Shown: positions 17,049-26,370 of the stretch, piece by piece
Numbering within the stretch: position 1 is the first letter of the stretch
Layout of the letters: the number at the start of each line of letters is the position of its first letter
Source: Actinokineospora globicatena
GTDB taxonomy: Bacteria > Actinomycetota > Actinomycetes > Mycobacteriales > Pseudonocardiaceae
Length of the DNA: 64,000 nt
NCBI RefSeq assembly: GCF_024171945.1
Contig: NZ_JAMTCR010000006.1
Location: 620,001-684,000, forward strand
Direction of reading: 5' to 3'
Notes under the pieces: model-generated
The model's database searches: none
What the model was told of the DNA's origin: nothing
What the model saw: only the letters and a program-made list of their open reading frames with translations
Translations under genes and position numbers: made by a program

Positions 17049-19112
17049 CTACATCGAGCGCGCGGGCTCCTCTATGTCTGATGACGCGACTGCGTCACCC
17101 CACAGGGCGAGTCCGATGGCGGTTAACCCGAACGCGATGTTCACGTAGGTAGCGATATCGACGCTCGTTACCGGAGGCATGTGGATGAGCACGGCAGCGA
17201 CAACGCCGATCCGCGCGATCGTCAGTGCCCGGCCTGTTAGGCATACCTGCGTGGTTAGCCCGATGACCACGAAGGCGATGTACATCGCCGTGTTCGATGT
17301 GGACGGACGTGACAGGCTTGTGTAACCGAGGTCGCCTAGCAGTAAGAGGGGAAACAGAAGGTCGACCACGATTGGCTTACCTTCGCCGTAGCTCCTAGCG
17401 ATGTCAGCGATTGCGAAGCCTAAGAGCAGTACTACGCCTACACCGATCGGGATCAGCCACTGCGGGTCCTTGCTGTAGGCGTTCGGGACGAACAGGTCGA
17501 CCACCAACGCGCCACACGCCGCGACCGCGACCACGTGCGCTCGCCCGAGACCGGTGAGCCGCGATGACGCAGAGCCGTTGAGGGCGAGACACCCCACGGC
17601 GAGCAGCAGTCCGACCACATAGAGCGTGGTGGACGCGTACTGGCTCGCTCTCCCCATGGCCACCGCCGTGGCGACCTTCGCGGCGTACGCGAGCCCCACC
17701 ATCGCCAAGGGCAACCCGACCGCGGGCGCGAGGTTCCGCCGCTCCCACGGCCGCACAACCACCGCGATCAGGGCGACCACCAACAGCCACGTCGCCGCAG
17801 ACGTAAGCACCAACGCGAACGGCGTCGCGATCACCCACTCCGCCAACTCCGGGGAGACCACCACCATCTGCGTCGGCGCCGCCGCCACCAACGCCACCAC
17901 CGCCGCGACGGCGAGCGCCACAGCGCTCCACAGCCTTGCCAGCCGCACCGTGACCAGCGGGACCGACGAAGTGCTCGTGGTGTCGCCGCTGATCACCGGT
18001 GTGTCCGCAGAGTCGGACCTGTGCGGCTGCTCGACCTCCTCATCGACTTCGTCCGACGGCTCCGCCACCGCTGTCTGCTGGTCGACTCGTGGTTCGCCGG
18101 AACTCGACGCTGGCACAGGAGTTGGGGTTGGTGTGGGTATGGGCGCGGGGGAGTGGGCCTTGAGCACCTCGGTCGCCGCGGCGACCACCCGGCGGCTGTC
18201 GTCCGCGGCGAGGTCGGCCAAGGCGAGGCGAGCAGCTAGAGCCCTGCCCTCGTGGCCCGCTGTCAACAGGCGCTCAAGGTCCTTGACCACGCCCTCGCGC
18301 ACCGAGACCAGCAGGTGCCCCATGGCGTCGCGGAGCTGTTCGGGCAGTTCCGACGGCACCGTCACCGGTCGTGCTCGGCGGGCGATCCGGAGGTCGCCGC
18401 GCAGGTCGAACACCCATTTGCCCGGGGTCTGGTGGGGTGTCGCCGCGCGGACTCGGTCGTAGACGTGGTCGTAGAGCTCGTCCAAGCCCACGACGCCGTC
18501 CTGGTCGCGGTCGGCGTCGCCGCTGCGCAACCCCTCGACCAGCGCGGCCGTGAACACCGAGGGCTCACCGGCGGTCGAGTCGGTCAGGACCTTGCCCTCG
18601 AAGGCGTACTCCATCGCGCTCGACGCCGTGATCACCGCGCGGCCCCGGCCCCGGAAGCGCTCCTCGACGCCGACCTGGTCGCCCGCCCTGGCGACCATGC
18701 CCCGGTGGAACGCACCGGCGTAGCAGCAGTCCAGCAGCAGCACGACCTGCCGCGCCCGGGTGCGGTCCATCTGCCTGCGGACGAACTCCGCCGACACCGC
18801 CGTGGACCCCAGCCGGTCCAACCTGGTCCCGGCGGTCGCGAAGTGCAGGTCCCCGGCCGGGTCCTTGATGCCGTGGCCGGAGAAGTAGAGCAGCAGCAGG
18901 TCCTCGTGCGCGCGGTCGGCGAAGAAGTCCTCGACGGCCTCCGAGGTCGCGCCCGCGGTGAGGTCGAGCTCGGTCGTGACGGCGAAGTCACCGATGGCGG
19001 GGTCGGCCAGCACGGCGGCCAGCTCCCTGGCGTCGTGCTCGGGTGCCCGCAGCGCGCGCAGGCCGGGATCGGCGTACGTGCGGTTGGCGACGAGCAGCGC
19101 GAGCCTGGCCAT
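17049..19112 (-). CDS. caspase-like (C14) protease with C-terminal membrane region, paralogue A
   Basis: A 687-residue paralogue of the next gene with the same order: caspase fold at 1-250 (YFSGHG, His80; LLLDCCYAG, Cys130), a Pro/Thr/Ser-rich linker near 325-385, then a multi-pass membrane region. The two caspase domains are alike nearly throughout while the membrane parts differ more, as expected after tandem duplication. ATG 19112 lies 18 bases after the EACC1-like gene. The last part of the gene (about 17050-17480) has more A/T-ending codons than its neighbours. The proteolytic target is unknown. Confidence 0.82.
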   Translation of the reverse strand: MARLALLVANRTYADPGLRALRAPEHDARELAAVLADPAIGDFAVTTELDLTAGATSEAVEDFFADRAHEDLLLLYFSGHGIKDPAGDLHFATAGTRLDRLGSTAVSAEFVRRQMDRTRARQVVLLLDCCYAGAFHRGMVARAGDQVGVEERFRGRGRAVITASSAMEYAFEGKVLTDSTAGEPSVFTAALVEGLRSGDADRDQDGVVGLDELYDHVYDRVRAATPHQTPGKWVFDLRGDLRIARRARPVTVPSELPEQLRDAMGHLLVSVREGVVKDLERLLTAGHEGRALAARLALADLAADDSRRVVAAATEVLKAHSPAPIPTPTPTPVPASSSGEPRVDQQTAVAEPSDEVDEEVEQPHRSDSADTPVISGDTTSTSSVPLVTVRLARLWSAVALAVAAVVALVAAAPTQMVVVSPELAEWVIATPFALVLTSAATWLLVVALIAVVVRPWERRNLAPAVGLPLAMVGLAYAAKVATAVAMGRASQYASTTLYVVGLLLAVGCLALNGSASSRLTGLGRAHVVAVAACGALVVDLFVPNAYSKDPQWLIPIGVGVVLLLGFAIADIARSYGEGKPIVVDLLFPLLLLGDLGYTSLSRPSTSNTAMYIAFVVIGLTTQVCLTGRALTIARIGVVAAVLIHMPPVTSVDIATYVNIAFGLTAIGLALWGDAVASSDIEEPARSM

Positions 19113-19130
19113 GGGGCCAGACCGTACCCC

Positions 19131-19502
19131 CTACGACGCGGTGTCCTCCCCGGACTCCAGGAAAGTCTCGATCAGGCGCTGCTCTTCGCGCGCGCGGGCA
19201 CCGGTGATCTCCAGCGCGCGACCGTCCGCCGCGGTGATGGTGATCTTGCGGTCGGCGGCGCGGGTGATCCAGTCGCGCAGCGCCCTGGCGAGTTCCACCA
19301 GCACTGGGGAGGAGCTGACCGCGACCACCAGGGTGGTCAGGGTCGCCGGGTCGACGCCCTTGCTGTGCTCGGGCGGGGTGCCCTTGCCGCCGAGGTCGAC
19401 CGAGTCGACGTCGAGTTCGAGCAGCTCGGCGCGCAACTGCCTGGTCAGGGCGTCGGACTCGGACTCGTCAGCGCCGTGCACGTGCACGGAGATCGACCTC
19501 AT
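19131..19502 (-). CDS. EACC1-like protein (effector-associated constant component 1)
   Basis: A 123-residue protein matching the pattern of EACC1, a small component that accompanies effectors such as caspases in actinobacterial conflict systems. Visible parts are an N-terminal strand with IRSIS-like start, LTTLVVAVSSSPVLVELARAL and a terminal WITRAADRKITITAADG block. I prefer ATG 19502: TACGGT (19510-19515, minus strand) lies 7 bases before it, which fits a leaderless message. An in-frame GTG at 19511 is the alternative. It opens a tight operon with two caspase genes. By family it may act as a sensor or regulator of the effector; its exact activity is not known. Confidence 0.7.
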   Translation of the reverse strand: MRSISVHVHGADESESDALTRQLRAELLELDVDSVDLGGKGTPPEHSKGVDPATLTTLVVAVSSSPVLVELARALRDWITRAADRKITITAADGRALEITGARAREEQRLIETFLESGEDTAS

Positions 19503-19509
19503 GGTCGAC

Positions 19510-19515
19510 ACCGTA
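19510..19515 (-). promoter_or_regulatory. -10-like element for leaderless EACC1 transcript
   Basis: TACGGT on the minus strand fits the actinobacterial TANNNT -10 pattern and ends 7 bases before ATG 19502. No ribosome site is present, so a leaderless start is likely. Confidence 0.4.
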
Positions 19516-19547
19516 GCGGGGCCGGTGACCCCGCCACGGCACCGGGA

Positions 19548-20989
19548 TCACGCGACGAACTCGGTCAGCACCATGACCTTCGGCTCGGTGAAGTCCAGCA
19601 TCGCCGACTGCACGCCCTCGCGGCCCACGCCGGAGTCCTTGACCCCGCCGTAGGGCATCTGGTCGGCCCGGTAGGTCGGGACGTCGCCGATGACCACCCC
19701 GCCGACCTGCAGCTTCGCCGTGGCGTGCGCGGCGACCCGCAGGTCGTGGGTGAACACCCCGGCCTGCAGGCCGTAGCGCGAGCGGTTGGCGGTCGCGACG
19801 GCCTCGTCCACCGAGGCGACCCGCTCGACCACGATCACCGGGCCGAACACCTCCTCGGTGACCACCGCGCAGCCCGCGGGAACGTCCGCGAGCACCACCG
19901 GGTCGATGGCGTTGCCGTTGGTCCTGCCGCCGGTGAGGAGTGTCGCGCCCCTGGTCACCGCGTCGGCCACCCAGTCCGACACCCGGCGGGCGGCGTCGGC
20001 GTTGATCAGCGGGCCGACGTGCGTCGCCGGGTGCGCCGGGTCGCCGGTCGGCAGCGCGCGCACGTGCCTGACCAGCGCGGGCACGAACTCGTCATAGACG
20101 TCGGTGTGCGCGTAGACCCGCTGCACCGACACGCACGACTGGCCCGCCTGGTGCGTCCCGTACATCGCGATCCTGGCGGCGGCGCCGTCGAGGTCGGCCC
20201 AGTCCGGGGCGACGATGACCGGCGCGTTGCCGCCCAGCTCGAGCAGCACGTGCTTGCGCGGGTGCGAGTCGTTGATCCGCCAGCCGACCGCGTCGGACCC
20301 GGTGAACGAGATGACCGGCAGCCTCGGGTCGCCCACCAGGGCCGCGACCTGCTCGTTGGTCATCGGCAGCACCGACCACGCGCCCGGGGGCAGGTCGGTC
20401 TCGGCCAGCAGCTCACCGAGCAGCAGCGCCGAGAGCGGCGTCGCCGGGGCGGGCTTGATGAGCACCGGACAGCCCGCGGCGATGGCCGGGGCCAGCTTGT
20501 GCGCGACCAGGTTCACCGGGAAGTTGAACGGGGTGATGCCCAGCACCGGCCCGCGCGGGACCTGCCGGACCAGCGCGACCCGGCCCTCGGAGCCGGGGTC
20601 GGTGTCGAGCCGCTGCACGCTGCCGGAGAACCGGCGGGCCTCCTCGGCGCCCCACCGGAACGTGGCCACCGCGCGGGTGACCTCGGTGCGCGCCCAGGTG
20701 ATCGGCTTGCCCGACTCGGCGGTGATCAGCGCCGCCACCTCGTCGAGCCGCTCGGCCAGCCGCCGCGACACGTGGTCGAGCGCGTCGGCCCGCACGTGCG
20801 CGGGCAGGTTGGCGACCTCGTCGCGGACGGCGGCCGCGGCGGCCACCGCCTCCTCGATGTCGGCGGCGGTGGCGTTGCTGGTGACCCCGGTGACCGCGGC
20901 GTCATACGGGCTGCGCACGGTCACCGGGGAGTCGGAGGTGCGGGGCTTGCCCGCGACCCAGTACGGGGTCGGCACGGGAGTGGGGCCGC

Positions 20990-20993
<4 letters not shown>
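19548..20993 (-). CDS. aldehyde dehydrogenase (NAD(P)-dependent)
   Basis: A 481-residue aldehyde dehydrogenase. Motifs include the cofactor-site GPVLGITPFNFPVN, FTGSDAVG, the general-base Glu in LLELGG, the catalytic Cys near residue 287 in AGQSCVSVQR, and EVFGPV. GTG 20993 overlaps the stop of the upstream aldehyde dehydrogenase (GTGA), so the two are translationally coupled. The frame is open further upstream but only through the other gene. The sequence most resembles the non-phosphorylating glyceraldehyde-3-phosphate or succinate-semialdehyde-like branch, but I cannot name the substrate. Confidence 0.88.
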
Positions 20994-22438
<1,445 letters not shown>

Positions 22439-22585
22439 CGGCTCCCCTTCCTTGCCGCCACTGGACGAACGCGAGGGTAAGTGTCAGCCCACCCCCCACC
22501 CCAGTGATTGCCTATCAGCGCATGGGAATTGACCCGCCGCGCCCGGTGGTACGGTGGCATCGACTCTGGGGAGGGTTCGACTTCC

Positions 22586-23134
22586 ATGCGTTTCCCGCTG
22601 CTCGCGGCCTGTGCCGTGCTGCTCACGTCCTGCTCGTCCGACCCGGCACCGGCGCCACCGCCCGTGGCCCCGGTCGTGTCCACGCTCGCCGCCCCCGCGG
22701 TGTCCACCCCGCTGCGCATTGACGAGTACACCGGTGAGCCGTGCCTGCTGATCACCGTCGACGACCTCCAGGTCGACTACCCGGTCAGCGACCACATCAC
22801 CAGCAACGGCGAGGACCAGTGCTGGTACGAGGCGACCAGTTCGGACTACGGGACCTTCCAGACCAGGCTCAGCACCGACACCTCACCGCTGGAAGCCGCC
22901 TACCGCAACGCCTCCCGCTACGAACACTTCGAACCGACCGTGATCGAGGGAATGCCCGCCGTCACCGCCGCCGAGAAACGCGACGGCACCGACGGCTGCG
23001 CGATCATCGTCGGCACGTCGCCCACCCAGGGCTTCACCCTCATCCGCAACCCCGACAAATCCCCCAAACCCGCGGCCGACCTCTGCGCCCCCACCCTCAC
23101 CTACGCCACCAACGCCCTCAAACGCCTGCGGTGA
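22586..23134 (+). CDS. DUF3558-type lipoprotein
   Basis: A 182-residue lipoprotein. The signal peptide ends in LLTSC, followed by a Pro/Ala-rich linker. The outer domain has Cys residues in EPCLLI, DQCWYEA, GCAIIV and LCAPT, a spacing typical of DUF3558 proteins of actinomycetes. ATG 22586 has GGGGAGG at 22568-22574. The frame is open to 22508, but the added residues are not signal-like. It converges with another DUF3558 gene, their stops 3 bases apart. The function of the family is unknown. Confidence 0.75.
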   Translation: MRFPLLAACAVLLTSCSSDPAPAPPPVAPVVSTLAAPAVSTPLRIDEYTGEPCLLITVDDLQVDYPVSDHITSNGEDQCWYEATSSDYGTFQTRLSTDTSPLEAAYRNASRYEHFEPTVIEGMPAVTAAEKRDGTDGCAIIVGTSPTQGFTLIRNPDKSPKPAADLCAPTLTYATNALKRLR

Positions 23135-23137
23135 CCC

Positions 23138-23671
23138 CTAGGGCAGTTCCCGCTCCACGACCTTCGCCGCATCCAGCGCAGGCGCGCAGAGCTCCGCGGG
23201 ATCCCCACCGATCCCCATGACGTCGACCCGGGAACTCGCGGTCAGCTCAATGCTGACGATGCACCCGATATTGTCCGGACCTAGCCCTTGCACCGCAGTG
23301 CGTCCGCCCAGGTCGACAGGGGCGGCCGGGCCCGCGGTCCGGAGGTCCTTGAGACCCAGCGCGGGGTAGTACCCGACACTGATGGTGTAGCTGTCCGCTG
23401 CGGAGTCCTTGCGAACGCGCCAATCACACCAGGTGACACCGGTGACCTGCCGAGGCTTGGGCTGACCAGTGATCCCCAGGGCCTGATGGGTCGAGTCCGG
23501 CAGCAGTTCACAGGGCTTCACCGCGTTCTCCGGCCCAGAACTGGTCCTCGGCGGCCGGGTCGACGTGCTGGCCCCAGACTCAGCAGGCGCCGGAGTACCC
23601 GTGGTCTGCGTCGTGCACGCGGAGAGCAAGACCAACACCACCGCAGAACCAAACAAGAGCGAACGCCGCAC
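23138..23671 (-). CDS. DUF3558-type lipoprotein
   Basis: A 177-residue lipoprotein. The signal peptide ends in VLLSAC, then a Thr/Pro/Ser linker, then the DUF3558 pattern (PCELL, TWCDWRV, GCIVSI, LCAPAL). I prefer GTG 23671 because AAGGGG lies 9 bases upstream; an in-frame TTG at 23689 overlaps the previous gene's stop. It sits directly downstream of the small helical protein at 23686-24048, a pairing often seen in this group of bacteria. The role is unknown, possibly in the cell envelope. Confidence 0.75.
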   Translation of the reverse strand: MRRSLLFGSAVVLVLLSACTTQTTGTPAPAESGASTSTRPPRTSSGPENAVKPCELLPDSTHQALGITGQPKPRQVTGVTWCDWRVRKDSAADSYTISVGYYPALGLKDLRTAGPAAPVDLGGRTAVQGLGPDNIGCIVSIELTASSRVDVMGIGGDPAELCAPALDAAKVVERELP

Positions 23672-23685
23672 GGTCTGGTGCCCCT

Positions 23686-24048
23686 TCAAGAGAGTGTGCC
23701 CGCTGCTTGGTGGTCAGCCTGTTGATAGTTTGCCATGGCCTGACGCACACCGGTCTCCGCGCTGGCCAAGGACTCGCGTAGACGGAGTAGTTGCGTGATG
23801 AAGCCTTGTTCATCGTTGGCGACCTGCTGGAGGAACGGCTTCATCGCCTCCGCGTTGTTGGAGCTGCCCAGCTTGGCCACCTGGTTCAGGAAGGCGAGCT
23901 GAGTTTGCTGCTCATCGATCCACTCGATGAGGTTGCGGATTGCAGTCAGTAGGGCCTCACCGCCACGCTCGTTGACAGCGAAGCCGCCACGCAGTGCTAG
24001 GGCGGCGAACTCACCCACTGCTGCCCCGATGCCATCAGCTGGTTCCAC
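23686..24048 (-). CDS. small helical protein, possible type VII-type secretion substrate
   Basis: A 120-residue, mostly helical protein that I do not recognise by name. It looks like a helical hairpin of the size of WXG100 or PE-like partners, and near the C terminus it has YQQAD, which fits the YxxxD/E type VII secretion signal. GTG 24048 has GGGGGAG six bases upstream; ATG 24096 in the same frame has no such site. The next gene is a DUF3558 lipoprotein whose possible TTG start overlaps its stop. Secretion is inference from one short motif. Confidence 0.55.
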   Translation of the reverse strand: MEPADGIGAAVGEFAALALRGGFAVNERGGEALLTAIRNLIEWIDEQQTQLAFLNQVAKLGSSNNAEAMKPFLQQVANDEQGFITQLLRLRESLASAETGVRQAMANYQQADHQAAGTLS

Positions 24049-24261
24049 CCGTGCTCCCCCGATGTGCTCCTCCGACGATCCTAGCAAGGTTGACATCGGG
24101 GCAATGCCGAAGGAGGCAACTCCCGCACCGAAACTGAGGGGTCGCCACGGCGGGCAGATTTGTCCGCAGAGAGGTTGGAAGGCCAGTGCCGGTGACCGCG
24201 TTGCAGTCGCTGAGGCGCACGCTCAAGTGCCTGCGAGAAGTGCGGGCGGGCTCCTTGGGTG

Positions 24262-25227
24262 CTAGTCGGCGCGGTGGGTGGCGCTGCGTTGGCGGTATTC
24301 GCTGGGGGAGAGGCCGTATTCGGTTTTGAAGGCGCGGCTGAGGTAGGAGGCGTCTACTAGGCCCCAGCGGGCGCCGATGGTGCCGATGGCCAGTTGTTGC
24401 TTGGCGGGGTCGGCGAGGTCTTGGCCGCAGCGCTCGAGGCGGCGTTGGCGGATCCAGCCGGAGACGGTCACGCCCGCGTCGCTGAAGAGTTTGTGGAGGT
24501 AGCGGGTGGAGATGTGGTGGGCTGCGGCGATCTCGGTGGGGGACAGGGCCGGGTCGTTGAGGTGGGTCTCCACATAGGACTTGATTTTGACCAGCAGCGC
24601 GCCGCGGGTGGACTCGGCGGGGACGTTGGAGTAGTCGACGCGGTCGGCCAGGGCTGTGCCGAGGAGGTCGACGACGTTGCGGGCCAGGCGGACGCTGCCG
24701 TAGACCTGCGGGTCGTCGAGGTTCCTGGCCAGTTGCACCAGGATCGACGACACGATGCCGGACACGCCGGACACGCCGGAGAAGCGGGTGGCGGTCAGCT
24801 GCTCCACGTGGCCCGACGGCAGGCACAGCATGTCGCGCGGGAACATCAAGACCAAAGTGGACGACACGTCGTCGAAGGCCAGGGTGTAGGGCCGGGTCGT
24901 GTCGTAGATGGCGAAGTCGCCCGGGTCCAGCGCCGCCTGGCGGCCGTCCTGCGACAACCGGGCGGTGCCGTGCAGCTGCAGGCCCAGCTTGTACATCTCC
25001 GGGTTCGCCCTGGCGATGGCGCGCTGGGTGCGGCGGACGGTGTGGGCGTCGGCGGTGGCCTCGTAGACGGCGACGCTGCCCAGGTTCTGCCCGCGCAGCC
25101 GCCCCCGGAAGGCCGCGCGCTCACCGGGCGCCGCCTCCAGCGGGACGAACGTCTGCGACACCGCGGACTCCCACAGGTCGAACTGCTGCGCCGCTGGCGC
25201 GCCCGCCGTCGTCACCGAGTACGTCAA
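24262..25227 (-). CDS. AraC-family regulator with AraC-binding-like sensor domain
   Basis: A 321-residue regulator. Residues 1-190 form an AraC_binding_2/FeaR-like sensor. Residues 215-315 form the double helix-turn-helix of AraC proteins (SPTEIAAAHHISTRYLHKLF, then ASYLSRAFKTEYGLSPSEYR). TTG 25227 is preceded by a perfect AAGGAGGT seven bases upstream, which decides the start. It is divergent from the homoprotocatechuate operon at 25504 and near the aldehyde dehydrogenase pair. By analogy with FeaR it could respond to aromatic amines or arylacetates, but the inducer is not visible. Confidence 0.85.
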   Translation of the reverse strand: MTYSVTTAGAPAAQQFDLWESAVSQTFVPLEAAPGERAAFRGRLRGQNLGSVAVYEATADAHTVRRTQRAIARANPEMYKLGLQLHGTARLSQDGRQAALDPGDFAIYDTTRPYTLAFDDVSSTLVLMFPRDMLCLPSGHVEQLTATRFSGVSGVSGIVSSILVQLARNLDDPQVYGSVRLARNVVDLLGTALADRVDYSNVPAESTRGALLVKIKSYVETHLNDPALSPTEIAAAHHISTRYLHKLFSDAGVTVSGWIRQRRLERCGQDLADPAKQQLAIGTIGARWGLVDASYLSRAFKTEYGLSPSEYRQRSATHRAD

Positions 25228-25446
25228 CGCCTGTACCTCCTTGCCGCAAGTGACACTGCGTGACTGGGAACACTCTGCCCCGCGCCCCGGTCCCGTCAAG
25301 GGGCCGTCGCGCACCGAGTCCGACCCGCAACACGGGCCTGCCGCGATGCGCTGGTGGACAACCGCTGTGCACCCCTTGCCAACCGCACAACGCCGGAAGT
25401 GGGTAGACCTGTTCCCATCGGTGGCACGCGCCGCCGCCGGAGTCGG

Positions 25447-25472
25447 AATCATAGGCGATCGGCTACATGATT
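25447..25472. promoter_or_regulatory. inverted repeat between AraC gene and dioxygenase gene
   Basis: AATCAT at 25447-25452 and ATGATT at 25467-25472 form a perfect inverted repeat with a 14-base spacer, about 31 bases before the dioxygenase ATG. GATCGG and CCGATC also flank this area. It may bind the operon's GntR protein or the divergent AraC regulator. Confidence 0.35.
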
Positions 25473-25503
25473 TCGACGACGAAGTCCGATCGAGGAGGTC
25501 ACC

Positions 25504-26370
25504 ATGGGTGAGCTGGTCCTGGCAGCCAAGATCACGCACGTTCCGTCGATCTGGCTGTCCATCCAGCCCGGCAAGAACCACGGCATCCGCAAGCCCGCCG
25601 AGGAGGGCCTGGCGGAGGTGGGCAGACGGGCCCGCGAGCGTGGCGCCGACACCTTCCTGGTCGCCGACTCGCACTGGATGAACAGCATGAGCTTCCACGT
25701 CAACGGGAAGTCCAGGCACTCCGGCAGCTACGCCTCGCACGAGCTGCCGCACTTCATCGCGGACCTGGAGTACGACTACGACGGTGCCGCCGACCTGGCC
25801 GCGCTCATCGGCGAGGAGATCAACGCCGGTGGACAAAAAGCGATGGTCCACGACGTCAAGGACCTGGGCCTGGAGTACGCGACCCTGGTGCCGATGCACT
25901 TCATGAACCGGCCGGAGAACACCGGCGGCGCCGAGCCGCTCAAGGTGCTACCGATCGGCTGCAACATCTACTCCACCATCGACGAGAACCGCCGGGTCGG
26001 CGAGGCCATGCTGCGCGCCATCAAGCGCTCCGACCGCAAGGTCGCCTTCCTGGCCAGCGGCTCGCTCTCGCACCAGTTCCCCACCAACGAGATCTCCTCG
26101 CAGTACCTGAACAAGATCTCCAACCCGTTCAACGAGCAGGCCGACCGGGTCGTGCTCGACCAGTGGCGCGAGGGCCGCATCGCGGAGTTCCTGGAGACGC
26201 TGCCCACCTACAACGAGCGCTGCACCGGCGAGGCCGCGATGGCCGACACCGCGATGATGTTCGGGCTGCTCGGCTGGAAGGACTACAGCGGGAGAGGTGA
26301 GCAGCTCTGCGACTACTTCCCGAGCAGCGGCACCGGCCAGGTCATCGTCGACTTCCCGGTCCCGGCGTGA
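25504..26370 (+). CDS. hpaD: 3,4-dihydroxyphenylacetate 2,3-dioxygenase-like (class III extradiol, LigB family)
   Basis: A 288-residue class III extradiol dioxygenase. His12 in ITHVPS and His57 in DSHWM fit non-haem iron ligands of the LigB fold. The family cleaves homoprotocatechuate to 5-carboxymethyl-2-hydroxymuconate semialdehyde. ATG 25504 follows an ideal AGGAGG. Its stop overlaps the next gene (GTGA). The downstream genes for a FAH-type decarboxylase/isomerase and the matching semialdehyde dehydrogenase make the homoprotocatechuate assignment strong. The hydroxylase that would make the substrate from 4-hydroxyphenylacetate is not in the window. Confidence 0.85.
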   Translation: MGELVLAAKITHVPSIWLSIQPGKNHGIRKPAEEGLAEVGRRARERGADTFLVADSHWMNSMSFHVNGKSRHSGSYASHELPHFIADLEYDYDGAADLAALIGEEINAGGQKAMVHDVKDLGLEYATLVPMHFMNRPENTGGAEPLKVLPIGCNIYSTIDENRRVGEAMLRAIKRSDRKVAFLASGSLSHQFPTNEISSQYLNKISNPFNEQADRVVLDQWREGRIAEFLETLPTYNERCTGEAAMADTAMMFGLLGWKDYSGRGEQLCDYFPSSGTGQVIVDFPVPA

